A program made the translations under genes and the position numbers. Positions 53,945 through 64,000 of a stretch of 64,000 nt of DNA are shown here, piece after piece (position 1 is the stretch's first letter; every line of letters begins with the position of its first letter). Location: contig CAUJLY010000004.1 of NCBI GenBank assembly GCA_963281155.1, positions 1-64,000 of the forward strand. The letters are read 5' to 3'. Below the pieces are notes generated by a model. The model had not been told where the DNA came from and did not search any database. It saw nothing but the letters and a program-made list of their open reading frames with translations. Source of the DNA: Rhabditophanes sp. KR3021 (Eukaryota > Nematoda > Chromadorea > Rhabditida > Alloionematidae).

Positions 53945-56309
53945 ATGTCAGAATCTACTAACAGTAATCCATCTGCTGCGGAGACTAGGAAAGAGCAATC
54001 CATTCAGACTACGGTTCCTAAGTCAACCCTAGATGATACTTGGCACAAGGTTGTACATTCTCAATTTTCTCAAAAGCCAGTCAATTTTGAATCTAACCCA
54101 ATCGAATCAACTACTAATCCAAAAATATCACACTTGTCTGGTATTCAAACTAATGCTAGTGAAATTTACAACGACATTGTCTTCGAATCAAAATGCCGCT
54201 CAAATGTCCCTCTTAGAAAAGAAGACAGAAAGAAGATCGTAAAGGAGTGTGGTAAAAAACAAAGGCTTACTGTTGGGTATATAGTGAAATGCTTTGTTTT
54301 CTATGGAGTTTTGTATGCCATCTATGCAGCTTTGTTCTTTTCAATGATGTTCATTTTCATGCGCAATTCAACGGATAAACCCTATCTCAGTGGGCAAGGA
54401 TCTTTTCTTGGATTACCAGGGATGAGTTTAATTCCAGGTTATGCGGGTACGTTTATTGGGGCAAAATATATAAGATAGACAAAAAATATAATTGAAAACC
54501 AGTAGTAGTAACTTCTTTGACTGCGAACATCTTTCTATCAAAAGTTGACTAATCAATTCGGCATTTCAGGGGAAAGCATGTAAACATACTCTATCGTGCA
54601 CTTCCCATGATCCACGTTTGTAACTTGGTAGCTAAAGTACTTCAAGTTCTCTCCCCATTATTTGGTAGGTACCTTCATCTTGACAACAATCGTTTGCATT
54701 TAAAACCATCTTCCTTCTTTATTGGAACGAACACCATTAACATGAGAGTTGTATTCAGAGAAGTGTTTGTACATTCGAGTGTGACGATGTGGAGCTTTCG
54801 AATCAGGCAACACGTATTAGTCTCGTTAAAATATAAGATGACAAAACATCTTTAAGGCATGTTATACGGAAGTTATGGATAACATTATCTTGATCAGAGT
54901 AATTGGCATAACCATCTTTTATGGCTTACATTTTAAAGCACTACAAAATATGCAAAATTTATAATAAACATAATTTAAACGTACTAAACAATTACTAATG
55001 CACTACATAAACTCCAGGCTTGAAAAGGGGTTTACCGACAATTACATTCACCGCTGATGATCCAAGCTCATATAAAGGTTATGTTGATGAAATTGAGGAG
55101 TTTCTTAAAAATAATCAGATCAATGTAAACGGGAAGATAAGTAAAGATGAAATAAGGAAACAAGAAATTTCTGATGTAAAGGAAAGTGAACTAAAGAAGG
55201 GTGAAACTTCTGATGTAGAGAAAGTTGAAAATGTTGTTAAGAGAAAAAAAAGAGATGATGTAATAAAAGAAGTAGTTCCAACCATTACATCTACTATATC
55301 AACACCGCACTTAGATTCAGTTGGTTCATCTAAAAGCAACACTCCTACAGTCGATGCAGTTCCTGAAAAGGTTGTTGAAGAGGAGACACCAAGCAAACCC
55401 GAGGAAGATATTAAAACAACGACTTTACCGAGTCCCTTAGTTGAGGATATTACAACACCATATTTGTCAAGTACTTCCGGTGAGCAGGAGACCATTGCTG
55501 CATCATCTACAACAGTTCCAATTGTTAGAACCAACTCTACAGTTAGTGCTTTATTATCAACTACAATTAATCCAAACTCAGCTGTAATTAATTCCTCTTA
55601 TAATCAAATTGAAAAGTGTCTTTCAACTGAATGTCTAAATGCTTGTCCAAATGGTGATACTTCATGCAAGGGAAGGATGACATCTTGCTTTAGCGGGGGT
55701 AACGAGTGCATGCAAGAAGTTGTCTCTAAATTGATAGAAGATTCTACTAAGTCAGTAGACTGCTCATCTGAAAACAATTATGGGTATGCCGAGGGTGAAC
55801 CCTGCCTGATTCTAAGTATCAACAATGTTATCAATTGGACTCCATCAATCTTTGTCAATTTTTCAAATTTACCGGAATTGTATCATAGAAGAAACAAAAT
55901 TAAGCAACTTCTCAAGAATGAACTCACTCCAACGCAAACATTCAGCGAGGAATTGATAAACCATGCTATTCTCTCTCAACCAATTGGTAAAACTATTCCT
56001 GTTTCATGTAGTTATGTGAGTGCAAATGATACAGATGATATGTCGAATAGTTCCCAGTTCAAGTTATCGCCAGCTCTCGGTATTTCAAATGACTTTGATT
56101 ATTACCCATTCAAGTATTCAAAAAATGGAACTCAAATCCCAAAACCATATGTTATTGTCAAACTTACTGGACTTCCCACAAACGAATTAGTCGAAGTTGC
56201 TTGCCGTTATTATATTGAAAAAAATGAAATGGATGAAAAAGACAAAGTTGTAAATGAGCAGAGATTCTTTGTAAAAGTAATCAAGGATTCGAAGCGGGAG
56301 GAAGTTTGA
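53945..56309 (+). CDS. Na,K-ATPase beta-like subunit with large ectodomain insertion
   Basis: Exon 1 (53945-54446) and exon 2 (55018-56309) across a 571-bp intron give 597 residues, nearly twice the usual 300. A 110-residue cytoplasmic part leads to one membrane helix (about 111-139; FVFYGVLYAIYAALFFSMMF), then the beta-family juxtamembrane segment (LGLPGMSLIP, TITFTADDPSSYKGYVDEI). About 200 residues follow that the family lacks: a basic/acidic helix, a KRKKR cluster, a Thr/Ser/Pro stretch and a cysteine-rich knot (CLSTECLNACPNGDTSC). The beta ectodomain then resumes: YGYAEGEPCLILSINNVINW, IPVSCSY, YYPFKYSKNG, VEVACRYY, keeping the C-x13-C and later disulfide pair. Beta subunits chaperone the pump's alpha subunit to the membrane. 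Two donors (after ATTCCAG or GCGG) are phase-compatible; GTACGT was preferred. Confidence 0.82.
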
Positions 56310-57209
56310 GGATTGTAGATAAAATTTGTATGCACTCTTAGAAAAACATGTTTTACTTATTACCATACTTTTTTCCGTGAATATATAAAATTTCTTACTA
56401 GTTTTAAAGAATATTAAAAGTATGCAATTGTAGCTATTAACAAAGTATTAAATAACATTTTAGAAGGTGGTGGTCACTTTTCCGTTCTCTATTGCACATC
56501 TGCATGTATCAACGAACGGTTATCTGATGATATCATAACATGGACTTCCTGGCACACAATCAAGTAGTTGCTTATGTTGCATCTTAAATGAGATTGAGCA
56601 GTTTAATATCGTGGAAATGTATTAGAATCGAAGGTTATAGCCAATGATTTAGGTATTTTTGTTTTTAAGTCCTCAATAGACAAAAAGGCTGCCAAGACGA
56701 ACCAAGAGAGGTCATGCCATGAAGTTTCTGATCATTTCAAACATAGAGTAGAAAGAACTTCTTAGGTTTCCGCAAACCCACGAACAGCTTAACTCGTCGT
56801 TAATAAACAGATCACAGATTACAAAACTTTAGTTGGTATGTTTATTCAAATGAATTATGATTTGAAACTGTCAAGATTTTTGATGATTCTCTTTTATTGG
56901 AACAAAGTCACACTATTTTTGCTAAATCATCAAACATAGATACAATATGGTGCGCTTTTATAATATAATCAAAATGATATACGCCATCATCTTTAGATAT
57001 TGAATTTTATCCTCAAAATTTATATCTATGATGATGCTTTATCTCATATGGACACCAATTTTTTATGAGATATATTACACCTTTAAACATCAAACATACT
57101 AAAAGTTATATCAAAGTACAATTGATGTTGGCAATGTAATTGTAATTACATCAAAAAGAGCAACTATAAAAGATACACATTGATTGAATTTTCATCACTA
57201 ACTATTAAA
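56310..57209. other. Intergenic, no gene seen
   Basis: 0.9 kb. A few short coding-like scraps (for example IDKKAAKTNQERSCHEVSDH near 56690 on the plus strand) cannot be assigned. The rest is AT-rich. Confidence 0.4.
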
Positions 57210-57654
57210 ATGTCATCTCTACTCGTACTTTATGCTAAATGCTTGGCTGGAACATCTGTATCTTTCATGCTTATCTTCTTCATTTTGTATGTGAATAACA
57301 AATATCTACAAAAAATCCGAAGAACATATAGAGTGTCGCCCTTTAGACAGACTCACGTGCCTGATAGCCAAAAAAGAAAAGTTTATCCTCTCGAATCATC
57401 TAATTTGAACAATGTAACAATAGAAATGGCTAGAGACGCTTCAAGTCTGGATGATTTGAGTAAGCTGTGCAATGAAGAAAGCGATGGCTTGTTGTCAAGT
57501 TCTCTGTTGCTAACCCTTAAATCCACAACAGAATCTTCGGATAAAGAAGCAAATGTAAGTTTTACCTATTGAGGATATTCACTTATTGTCATAGTTATAG
57601 TACTTTGATTTAACCTGCACTGGAAGCGGAAATGTGTCACCATCTAGGACGTAA
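57210..57654 (+). CDS. Small single-pass membrane protein
   Basis: Exon 1 (57210-57554) and a probable exon 2 (57601-57654) joined over a 46-bp intron (GTAAGT...TTATAG) give 132 residues. A hydrophobic segment (about residues 3-28; LAGTSVSFMLIFFILYV) is followed by a basic stop-transfer stretch (NNKYLQKIRRTYRVSPFR) and a Ser/Asn-rich tail (SSNLNNVTIEMARDASSLDD). The N-terminus outside and the tail inside is the likely topology. The start at 57210 has a better context (AAAATG) than an upstream in-frame ATG at 57180. No family is recognised. A possible alternative is no splicing, ending at VSFTY. Confidence 0.55.
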
Positions 57655-57979
57655 ACACCGTGCTTATGAATGTCTACCTGGACTTTTTGAAATGATATAA
57701 GCGGGATTATGAATGGCTAGTGGGTCTTTTTATATATTTCTAATTAACTAAATATGTATTATGAATAAAAATGTTTATAATGTAGATACAATTATTTTGT
57801 TCAATTTTCGACTTTACATACAAACAACTGAATACATTAAAATTTATTCGACATTAAAATGAATACTGAAAAAGATATTAAGATAACAATTTAAAAAAGC
57901 ATATAATAAGAAGCAGCCATTTAATAACAGTTACCAATTAGTTAATGGCACCATTAATGAAGTAGATATGTATTTATCG

Positions 57980-58740
57980 TAGGAAACAGATGTGAAGTCA
58001 AATTAGACGGGAACATAGTAGGTGCTTTATCAAAGGTGTTTGGTGATGATATTTTTGCTGGCAGTTAGCTCAAGCTGAAGATGATTGTTATTAGTATAGA
58101 TGACAATGATAGAAGTATGGAAAAGCCTTTAAAAAATGGCACTATACTGCATTCTGGTAAGCATCCTGTAAATAACTACTATTTTTACTTTAATTCATTA
58201 TTTAATAGAACGACGAAGAAGCACATTCTAAATGTGTCGGATGGGTAACGCATCAAGGAACACGTGTAACTGCTATGTATTAAAATATGCATAATATATA
58301 TTCTAATTATTAATATTTATCTGTATGTATATTTAAACGACATCTTATGATTAATTAAACCAGTTGTCATATTTTGTATTCGTTAAAGTGTATCAAAGTT
58401 AATCGTGCATATAAAGTTCTTAAAAACAAGTAGTTGCGTAAAAATATGATAAACATGGAGAATAAGAAGTGTCAGATAATTTTTATGTTTTAGACGTGGA
58501 CCCTGATGATATTATGAGAAATCCAATTAGTATTGGAACTGTCGATTGTGATATTGATAAAGATATTTGTCAAAGGTTAGGAGTTACCCATCGACCATCT
58601 TGTTTTACAAATTGACATGAGTTTATGAATGTTGGGGTCTGCACATTAATTGATTTATTGAAAACACGCTTGATCCAGTAGTTATTACTGCAGATGATGT
58701 CATATTTGAAAATAGAGAAGATGAATGAAGGTGTTGGTAA
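57980..58740 (+). pseudogene. Thioredoxin-domain remnant
   Basis: Plus-strand pieces: RCEVKLDGNIVGALSKVFG (about 57985), a stop, SIDDNDRSMEKPLKNGTIL with an intron-like gap, and VDPDDIMRNPISIGTVDCD, IDKDICQRLGVTHRPSCF (58498-58610). The last, TVDCDIDKDICQRLGV, fits the strand-helix that follows the active site in thioredoxin-like domains (VDCTKNPDLCKRFGV). The CxxC itself is not seen. Stops and frame changes rule out a gene. Confidence 0.4.
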
Positions 58741-59005
58741 GCTGTCTAATTGATTTGAACCTTTTAATAATTTATTTAAATTCAATGATACTTCATTCGA
58801 AAACTTATGAATTGGATCCATGCTTAATAAAACCTCAATCCACTGACTGTTTGTATGGCTCAATGTGTATATTCAATTGTTATTATACAATATGAGCCTT
58901 AAATATATTTTGTGCGTTATTTTACTAATATTACGAAGTTTGAATAACATTTTATTCCTTATTAAAATGTAATAAAAATACAATATATAAAATGAATTAG
59001 CGTCT

Positions 59006-61669
59006 CTAAATCTTTTTTAAATATTCGCTAAAGTTAGTAACACGTTGATGATGTGAGATATCAGCAGTGGGTTCGCGTGGTTTCGTTGGTAAGATAGTTT
59101 TTGCCTGAGGAACCAATTTTTTCTTATTTGACAAACATTCAGGCATATCTTTATTGATGTTGTGCAACTTGTTGGTAAATTGAAGAATCAATTGAGAATC
59201 GAATATTTCCTTAGTACCCCAAAAATACAAAACCTTGGTGATTTTTACCCTCAAATTACTTTTTACTTCTTGACAGGCAAGAGAATCGTAATACTCGAAG
59301 ATTAAACCAAATATGAACTCAATTTCAATTCCAAATTCAATAAGGTATGGTTGTAAGTTTGCTCCTTACAATTCTTTGCATAAAACATCACATCGCTGAT
59401 TATGTAACAAATGTTTATACAAACAAACGGAACATTTAAACTAGTCAGTGTATTTTTGATTTGACCAATCACATCTTTGCACTCTCCAACATGTTCTACC
59501 AAAAATTTACAACCCTTTGCAATTTGGTCGTGACTTAGATCTGTGTTCTCTAAAATGCATTTCAACTTTTGTTTATCACCACCATTCAACAATCTTCTGT
59601 CTCCTGATTCCTCAGCAGGTGGCTGTTTGTAATTGAAAGCCGTTTTGTACAAAAACTCAGGCATTTCTTTCCACAATTTGAATTTAGGAGAGGGCGAAAC
59701 AAAAATTGGACCTTTTTCGAATATTCTTACACCCTTAGTAGACCACTTATCAATAGATTCCCCACAAGCAATAGAGTAGCACTTCCATAATAAGTAGTTG
59801 TTTTCAATTGTTCCTGGTCTTATGATGTTGACAGTTGATATTTCTTCCTCATTAGATTCATAGACCATTATTGTTTTGTTCGATATAATCTGAGAGATAA
59901 TATTATGGAAACCACAATAATCCAATTCGAATCAATTGGGAATTCGAAGTAAAACTCTTTCGTTGTCTGGTATAAATACTTTGACATACGACTTCTTATG
60001 AAGGTTTAAGAAAGAAGTGACATACTCTGGTTTGTTTAACTCATTTAAGTTTGTTAAACTTTTTCGATCGCTCCCACATACAGAATTATCCACCCCTTTC
60101 TCCAACACGTGTGAGCCAGTTTCACAATTAAAAAGCATCCCGGTATCCTCATATTCGGCAGGTATTTGATCAAACTCTCCGGATAATGAATCTGAAATAA
60201 GGGAATTAGCATAGTTAAAAGTATATCTAGATCTAGGATAATAAGAGATACTCCAATCAAGAGTCTCCTTTGTTGTATCATACATTTTTGTTAAAAATGT
60301 AACTTACTATCTTTCTCTCATCCTTTTTATTTTTCTCCGAGGCAAATGATATTTTGAGTTTTCTACTCCCAAATAATTGATCGTTCATTCCAACAATACA
60401 TCGTTCCGCATCTTTCCTCGATGAAAAATGTACGAACCCTCGTGCAGAAAAGGAATGATCACAAATACCTTCCTCAGTTGTTTCTGTAATTTGGTTGATA
60501 TTCCAACCCAACAACGGCCCATAACTTCGAAACGTGCTTTTTACAAGATCATCAGTAAATGGCACAGGCAACCCGGAAACTACAAAGTTATTGTTACCAA
60601 AACGTCAGGTATTGTGGGTGCCTCCATTTCATTTGAAATTCTTACCTCTTCACTCCCAAAGCTTCATTTATTGGGTTGATGGTTTCCTTTTGACCACAGA
60701 TTAAGATTGGCTCGTTATCCGAGACAGGATTCTTACTCAATTCCTGGTGAGACACAACATTTACCACTGGTTGGTCAGGTGGGGTAAGTTTTGGTTCATC
60801 AATAACTACATTGTATTCGAAAGATCCATGATTGTGTACAGGTTTAGAAAGCTTTGAATTCGAAAACCTTTGATGGTTCATAAATGAGCGTTCAAAAACT
60901 TTTGGCCGTAACCTTTGTGGGTGAACGGATTCCAAATTATGCTCCTGCATTAAAATATCCTGATGAACCATTAAAATATTTTGGTGTAGCAAAAGAATGT
61001 CCTTGTAGTTGGGCGTTGTAATTTGCGTAAGAAGAAATAAAGTTTGATGGTGGACTTTGATTTTGGTGTGAAGCAGTGTAATTTACAGGTAGCGGTTTAA
61101 TGTAACATGTTGGTGGAGCAACAAACGTGTGATCAAAACCAGAGCTATTTAAAAATAGCTTGAGTGCTGTGTGTGCTCCCCAATATTACCATTCATCGGA
61201 AAATGGTAAGGGCAAGTATTGCCATTGTATGTTCGTTTGGGATATCAAATCGCCTGGCACGGTACCTATTAGAGTGTTGTACCGTTTCCCAATTGTGATG
61301 TGACATGCCTTGAGGTCCCACGTCAAAACGCGAAACTCGTCTTTTTTCCACCCCAGGATGATTGGGCATTGGTGGTATGGTTGTTTGTGATTGGAATTGA
61401 ATCCTATGCTCAGGATTTTGATCAAATTGGTTCCATGTAAAAGATGCTAAAAATAAAAAGGTTAATGTAATAGAAAATGAATAAGATGACTAAAATGATT
61501 TACGTTTAATAAATATGTTACTTTCTATATTAGCGGGTTCCAAAGCTCTATCAAAGTTAATTTTCTTTGTTGGCGGACTGCAACGACGATTAGTAGGTTT
61601 CTTGATAACTTTGTTGATGTTATCTTCATCCTCCTTATTTACAGTTCTTTTTCGATAATGGGATGACAT
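59006..61669 (-). pseudogene. U2SURP/SR140-like splicing factor, several frame breaks
   Basis: From the 5' side: exon 61669-61504 (MSSHYRKRTVNKEDED), a 57-bp intron, then a Pro/Asn/His-rich exon (FDVGPQGMSHHNWETVQHSN). An RRM lies at about 60610-60300 (GLPVPFTDDLVKSTFRSYGP, RGFVHFSSRKDAERCIVGM), a SURP-type module near 59990-59760 (LLWKCYSIACGESIDKWST, where human U2SURP has YYRWKLYSILQGDSPTKWR), and a CID near 59600-59030 (GGDKQKLKCILENTDLSHDQ, INICYIISDVMFYAKNCK). That order is specific to U2SURP, a U2 snRNP-associated factor. Breaks: a frame change near 61200, a phase mismatch before the RRM, an in-frame TGA at 59934-59932 within the SURP module, and a one-base shift near 59320 inside the CID. 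Long stretches remain clean, so decay is recent or some breaks are sequence errors. Confidence 0.75.
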
Positions 61670-64000
61670 TCGAAAATGTATAATGTTACAGAGTAAGGCA
61701 AAAAAGTACAAATGTCACGTAAAAGATTTTTTGAGCGGTAATGATTGGTAAAGCGTATATTAGTTTCGTTAAAGGACTACTCACTAAGCTCAAAAATCGA
61801 AGATGTAGTTTACATTTTTTAAATAGGCTTTCTGTGATAAGACAACATATGCATCTTATACTTAACCAATAACTAATTTTAAGAGATTGAGTGTTAATTG
61901 AATTGTATTTGTTGTAATCAATTCAAAGTTCACATATGGCTCCTGCTTTTATCAAAAATACAAAGATAATGTTAAATAACCTAAAGAGGGAGTACCATAC
62001 TAACGTTGTATTGCTGGACCGTATTTTAGCAAAACACGACAATTAGAAGACGACAACTTTCTAAAATAGTTATAAAGACGAATTAAACCTATTTACCTAC
62101 CTTTGCATCTCCGAAATCATATAACATATTTATTAATTCCTTGCGTAAATCTAGTTTTAGCATCTTCTGTTCATGTGACGTTATCATCTTTGGCTCCAAC
62201 AGAAAAGTTATAATGATTTATCTTCCATCTTTGTAAAAAATGAATAAAGTCTAAAATATATAGAAATGAAGTTAATTCAATTAAAGAAATCGTAGTTGAT
62301 AAAAAAAGCGTGCAACCCCAAACCAACTAACTATAAAAATGTACACAAAACAGTTATACTTAAAAGTGGAGTAAAGACATAAGAGATAAAGAATATTTAA
62401 CTACTTACATTACAAACGATTATTAAAATGCTTTAATGAAAAGTAATTTCAATATAAGTTTGCGTAAATGACCTACCATATGAGTGTAGAAACTATATCA
62501 TAAAGTATGCATCCACAGGAGTGTTACAAACTATGCCATACAAACGTACAAATATACCATAAAAACAAACATACTTATTTCTTATGCATCCAATTGTATA
62601 AATAATCAGCATAAAGTTAATGGTATGCACTTTTTTATATTTTCATTCGTTTTTTCATGGTCCTGACTTGCAAAATTACTTCAAATAATGATTGGGATGA
62701 CCAAAAATGTAAAACACTCCAAACTTCTAAGTAAACCTTCTTTATCAGTAAAATGTTTTTAATTAGCTGATTCATTTGCCAACGGTGCAACAATTCACTA
62801 CCTACAATTTTTGGATATAAATAAGCTTCAAAGACAAATAATAACCTTGGTTTTAATAATTTTGCAAAATACAATCAAAAGTGTTCGACATGACTTGTTG
62901 AACAAGTTATTAACTCTGTTTTACATATTAGCTAGGTTAGATTTGACGATATCAGAAAGCCTTTGGTTAATCTTAATGTGGCTTCTTCATGAGCTTTGAA
63001 TGAAAATTGTAGAAATATGCTTGAATTATTTGCTGATTGTTCTTCTAACCCAATTTTTATCTCTTAATTCTTGAAGCAGTGTGCTTTCTACTTAAAGGGG
63101 AGCAATATCACAATTTAGAAAGACTAGCACCAAGAATCAATCGGTCAATAAAGGCAACAAATTTAGTAAGTAAAATGTGACACTTTTACTAAAGTGGTCA
63201 CATATTTATCGTCATCAATGATGCTATTCTTAAGTGAACCTTTAGATTAAACACTTTTGGAATAAAAATTAGAAAACCGAGAACTTACTTAATTTGCAAA
63301 ATAGACAAATTAAATGAATTAGTCATGTATTTGATGTTTAAAGATAGTTTATAACAAGCGTGATTACCCCACAATTTACTTATAAACCAAATATATTTGT
63401 TTGAAGCTTTTAGATATTGATACTTCCATTTAAAATTAACCGTTTCACAGTTAAGAACAGAAGTGTATATCTCTTGTAGCTTCCGATGATGGGGCTGAGT
63501 TTAGTTAAAGGTACGTTTATTCTTAATAAGATATAACAAAGAGTAGCCTGTTTATGTTTATAAAGCCACAGCTTATATAGGCCTTCGATTCAGTAGCTGC
63601 TTCTTCGCTCTTCTTGTTTCATTCTATTTATAACTCCGGAGATTGATGTAAGTAATGTTACATATACATATTACTTGCACTAGCCATCACACTTTGGCTT
63701 TTTTGCCAGAATAATATAGTTACACATTGTTGAAAGAATTGTGTGTTTATATTATTGATGTATTTACAAAATTGAACTTTTTTGTTGTGGTTGATTATAT
63801 GAAAATTATGTTCGAAGCTAAGTGAAATCAAAGAATACCTGTTACTTTAAAGCACAATAACCAACGAAACAACAGAAATCCATGAATCGATAAACGGAAC
63901 ATTTTTTCCTATAAATAGAATATATTACATGCAAATCGAAACTAAAATGTAGCTAAGATATACGAATTTTTAACATTCTTAGTGATACTTTTTAAAAACA
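61670..64000. other. Intergenic, no gene seen
   Basis: 2.3 kb to the right edge. AT-rich, with no recognisable coding exon, tRNA or repeat. Any gene beginning at the edge would have to lie beyond 63650, where sequence character does not change. Confidence 0.45.

Noticed and set aside
54607..54855. 82-codon frame inside the 571-bp intron of the Na,K-ATPase beta-like gene
   Set aside because: No recognisable protein, and exon 1 to exon 2 joins in phase without it.
59006..61669. Treating the U2SURP-like locus as a normal multi-exon gene
   Set aside because: The TGA in the SURP module and the shift in the CID cannot be removed by any GT-AG intron I could find.
1..64000. CRISPR arrays, bacterial operons, rRNA and tRNA genes, transposase or reverse transcriptase genes
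   Set aside because: None was seen on either strand; gene structure is clearly eukaryotic.

Overview
The window is AT-rich eukaryotic nuclear DNA from a small-genome invertebrate animal. Genes lie on both strands and encode animal proteins: a UBR5-type HECT ligase, class I histone deacetylase, Skp1, PIAS, PABPN1, RAD23, CSRNP, MED8, SLC35D, a tandem galectin, a BTB-kelch protein and a Na,K-ATPase beta-like protein. Almost every intron I could place is 36-67 bp, begins GTAAG/GTA and ends in a T-rich TTTTAG/TTTATAG. A nematode is the best guess: the SLC17-like gene has the N-terminal NFTxIC motif that I associate with nematode SLC17 expansions. However, the 3' splice sites are not the C. elegans TTTTCAG type, so the phylum stays open.

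Layout. 0-10 kb: the C-terminal two thirds of UBR5 (one 5.3 kb exon), HDAC1/2, then a wrecked MTR4 helicase copy. 10-25 kb: Skp1, PIAS, PABPN1, a BCKDHA remnant, an unidentified 390-aa protein, an HMG-box protein, an MCEE remnant and RAD23. 25-36 kb: a G6PD remnant, CSRNP, cytosolic 5'-nucleotidase III, galectin, a damaged SLC17 transporter and secreted orphan proteins. 36-44.6 kb: a half SLC35D transporter with an apparent 17-nt intron, a three-frame coding remnant, MED8, a mucin-like secreted protein, a BTB-kelch protein and a disordered protein. 44.6-50 kb: nearly gene-free. 50-64 kb: a C2H2 zinc-finger protein, a WBP11-like fragment, Na,K-ATPase beta with a large inserted segment, a small membrane protein, a thioredoxin remnant, a broken U2SURP/SR140-like locus and 2.3 kb with no gene I can support.

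The genes do not form one pathway. Most intact ones serve basic nuclear and ubiquitin/SUMO functions (UBR5, Skp1, RAD23, PIAS, HDAC, MED8, PABPN1, CSRNP). The striking theme is the number of broken copies of conserved genes (MTR4, BCKDHA, MCEE, G6PD, SLC17, U2SURP, and probably WBP11 and a thioredoxin) sitting between intact long reading frames. That pattern suggests active gene loss or frequent duplication followed by decay.

The best candidate for something undescribed is the 17-nt intron at 36533-36549. Second is the Na,K-ATPase beta-like protein carrying about 200 inserted extracellular residues. All homology calls rest on reading the translations by eye; no searches were run.
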